6,918 bases of DNA from Acidimicrobiales bacterium (GTDB taxonomy: Bacteria; Actinomycetota; Acidimicrobiia; Acidimicrobiales; SHLQ01). This document shows, one piece after another, positions 5,913-6,918 of the stretch (position 1 is its first letter; each line of letters begins with the position of its first letter). The notes beneath the pieces are model-generated. The model worked only from the letters and a program-made list of their open reading frames with translations, searched no databases and was not told the DNA's origin. Location: positions 1-6,918 of the forward strand of contig JABDJW010000135.1 of the NCBI GenBank assembly GCA_013002375.1, read 5' to 3'. A program made the position numbers and the translations under genes.

Positions 5913-6918
5913 TCAGCTGTGCCCGGCCGGAGCGAGCGCCCGCACTCGGCGAATCTCGTGACGAGCGATCGCGGCCATGACGACCGCGGCCAATCCGATC
6001 GAGGCGATCAGCCCGACCTCGACCCGCAGGAAGTCGTCGCCGCTCATCACGGCAACGGCGATCGGGAACAGCACGACGCCGGGCAACCAGCCGAGCGCGA
6101 CCTTCGCCTGGGCGCCGACCGCGATGAGGGTCAGCGCCAACGAGAGCGCGCCCATGAAGAGCGCGCTCGACAACGCCAACAACGCCATGTCGGACCGCCC
6201 GATTTCGTCACCGAACGCGGTCTCGACCACGAAAGGGCCCAATAGATAGGCACCGACTATGCCGGCCGAACCGATTGCGGCCACGAAGGTGAGGAGGCGT
6301 ACCAGCGTGGCCCGGAACTCGTCCCAGTTTCCCACGCCCGCCAACCGGGCCAGGTTGGGCAGCAGCGAAGCCTTGACCGCCTGGAAGAAGAAGAGCGGAA
6401 CCCGGGCCATCAACAGACCATTGAGGAACCGGCCGGCGGCGTCGTCCTCGCCTTCGCCGGTGAGCAACCGCACTGCGGCGACGCCGGCATTCAGCAGGAA
6501 GGCTTCGAACAACGACGCGGCCAACAAGAACCCCAGCGCCGGCGTGAGCTCGCGCCACTCGAGGCCGGCGCCGGGTCGCAGCAGGTCGCGTTGGCCCCGG
6601 CCGGCCACGACGACCGCGACGGCGGGCCCCAATGCAACCACCAACCCATAGGGTCCGGCGACCTCGACGCTGGCCAGACCCAACCCGATCGCCGCGATGA
6701 AGCGAACGAGGCCCTCGAGCCCGAAGTAGGTGGCGTAGGCCGCGAACCGATGCGAACCCGAGAGCAACCCCCGCAAGAGCTCGCCCGCACCGAACGAGCC
6801 CATGGTCAAGATCAACCCGATCAGCAACAGCCACTGGCCGTCGAAGAACTCGCGGGTCAGAATCGATCCGGTCGCAAGCAGCAACACGGTGAGCAAGGTG
6901 AAGATCGCCCCACCCAAC
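5913..6918 (-). CDS. MOP-superfamily polysaccharide flippase, Wzx-like (5' partial)
   Basis: This is the C-terminal 335 or so residues of an integral membrane protein; the frame runs off the right edge, and the TTG at 6917 is not a credible start. I count nine or ten hydrophobic segments in the visible part (about 4-20, 29-45, 63-83, 88-106, 124-150, 163-185, 206-230, 244-268, 272-291, 298-318), separated by short charged loops. The segment V-P-L-F-F-F-Q-A-V-K-A-S-L-L-P at 173-187, then L-A-R-L and a later A-F-G-D (234-237), is the pattern of oligosaccharide or lipid II flippases of the MOP/MATE-like superfamily. These have 12-14 helices in ~400-500 residues, so about a quarter is missing. 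Its likely job is to flip a lipid-linked glycan, plausibly rhamnose-containing given the downstream rfb genes, across the membrane. The substrate is inference; a MurJ-like role is less likely because of the location. Confidence 0.87.
   Translation of the reverse strand, partial: LGGAIFTLLTVLLLATGSILTREFFDGQWLLLIGLILTMGSFGAGELLRGLLSGSHRFAAYATYFGLEGLVRFIAAIGLGLASVEVAGPYGLVVALGPAVAVVVAGRGQRDLLRPGAGLEWRELTPALGFLLAASLFEAFLLNAGVAAVRLLTGEGEDDAAGRFLNGLLMARVPLFFFQAVKASLLPNLARLAGVGNWDEFRATLVRLLTFVAAIGSAGIVGAYLLGPFVVETAFGDEIGRSDMALLALSSALFMGALSLALTLIAVGAQAKVALGWLPGVVLFPIAVAVMSGDDFLRVEVGLIASIGLAAVVMAAIARHEIRRVRALAPAGHS

Noticed and set aside
4197..6245. A 682-codon open frame on the + strand opposite rfbA and rfbB
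   Set aside because: It lies antisense to two genes with unmistakable motifs and its translation has no recognisable domain; it is a by-product of GC-rich third positions.

Overview
The window is GC-rich, densely coded bacterial DNA with short intergenic gaps and strong GC preference at third codon positions (long open frames run antisense to the real genes). Together with the gene families present (a long-form RmlA, an RmlB of the AESHNDNS type, a SpoIID/LytB protein carrying GW-type repeats, and a Sec-exported RTX protein), this suggests a high-GC actinobacterium, possibly of the Acidimicrobiia (Ilumatobacter-like). That taxonomic placement is inference; no rRNA or marker gene is in the window.

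Layout. On the + strand, positions 1-1413 hold the 3' part of a secreted SpoIID/LytB-domain protein whose C-terminus is three divergent beta-sandwich-like repeats. It converges, across a 30-bp gap containing two small back-to-back hairpins, on five genes that all read on the - strand. In transcription order (right to left) these are: a truncated multi-spanning polysaccharide flippase of the MOP superfamily (5913-6918, 5' end outside the window); rfbA, glucose-1-phosphate thymidylyltransferase, long form (4740-5825); rfbB, dTDP-glucose 4,6-dehydratase (3687-4682); rfbD, dTDP-4-dehydrorhamnose reductase (2838-3686), whose ATG directly abuts the rfbB stop; and a secreted, RTX-repeat, HEXXH-containing putative metalloprotease (1444-2742).

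How they work together. RfbA, RfbB and RfbD supply three of the four steps from glucose-1-phosphate to dTDP-L-rhamnose. The 3,5-epimerase RfbC is not in the window. The flippase next door implies that the rhamnose goes into a lipid-linked glycan exported to the cell surface, with glycosyltransferases probably beyond the right-hand edge. The two flanking secreted proteins (RTX protease-like, SpoIID-like) also act outside the membrane, so the region reads as an envelope or cell-surface locus. I see no mobile element, CRISPR array, tRNA or rRNA. The known families explain almost all of the sequence; the points worth a second look are inside the two secreted proteins and in the missing rfbC.
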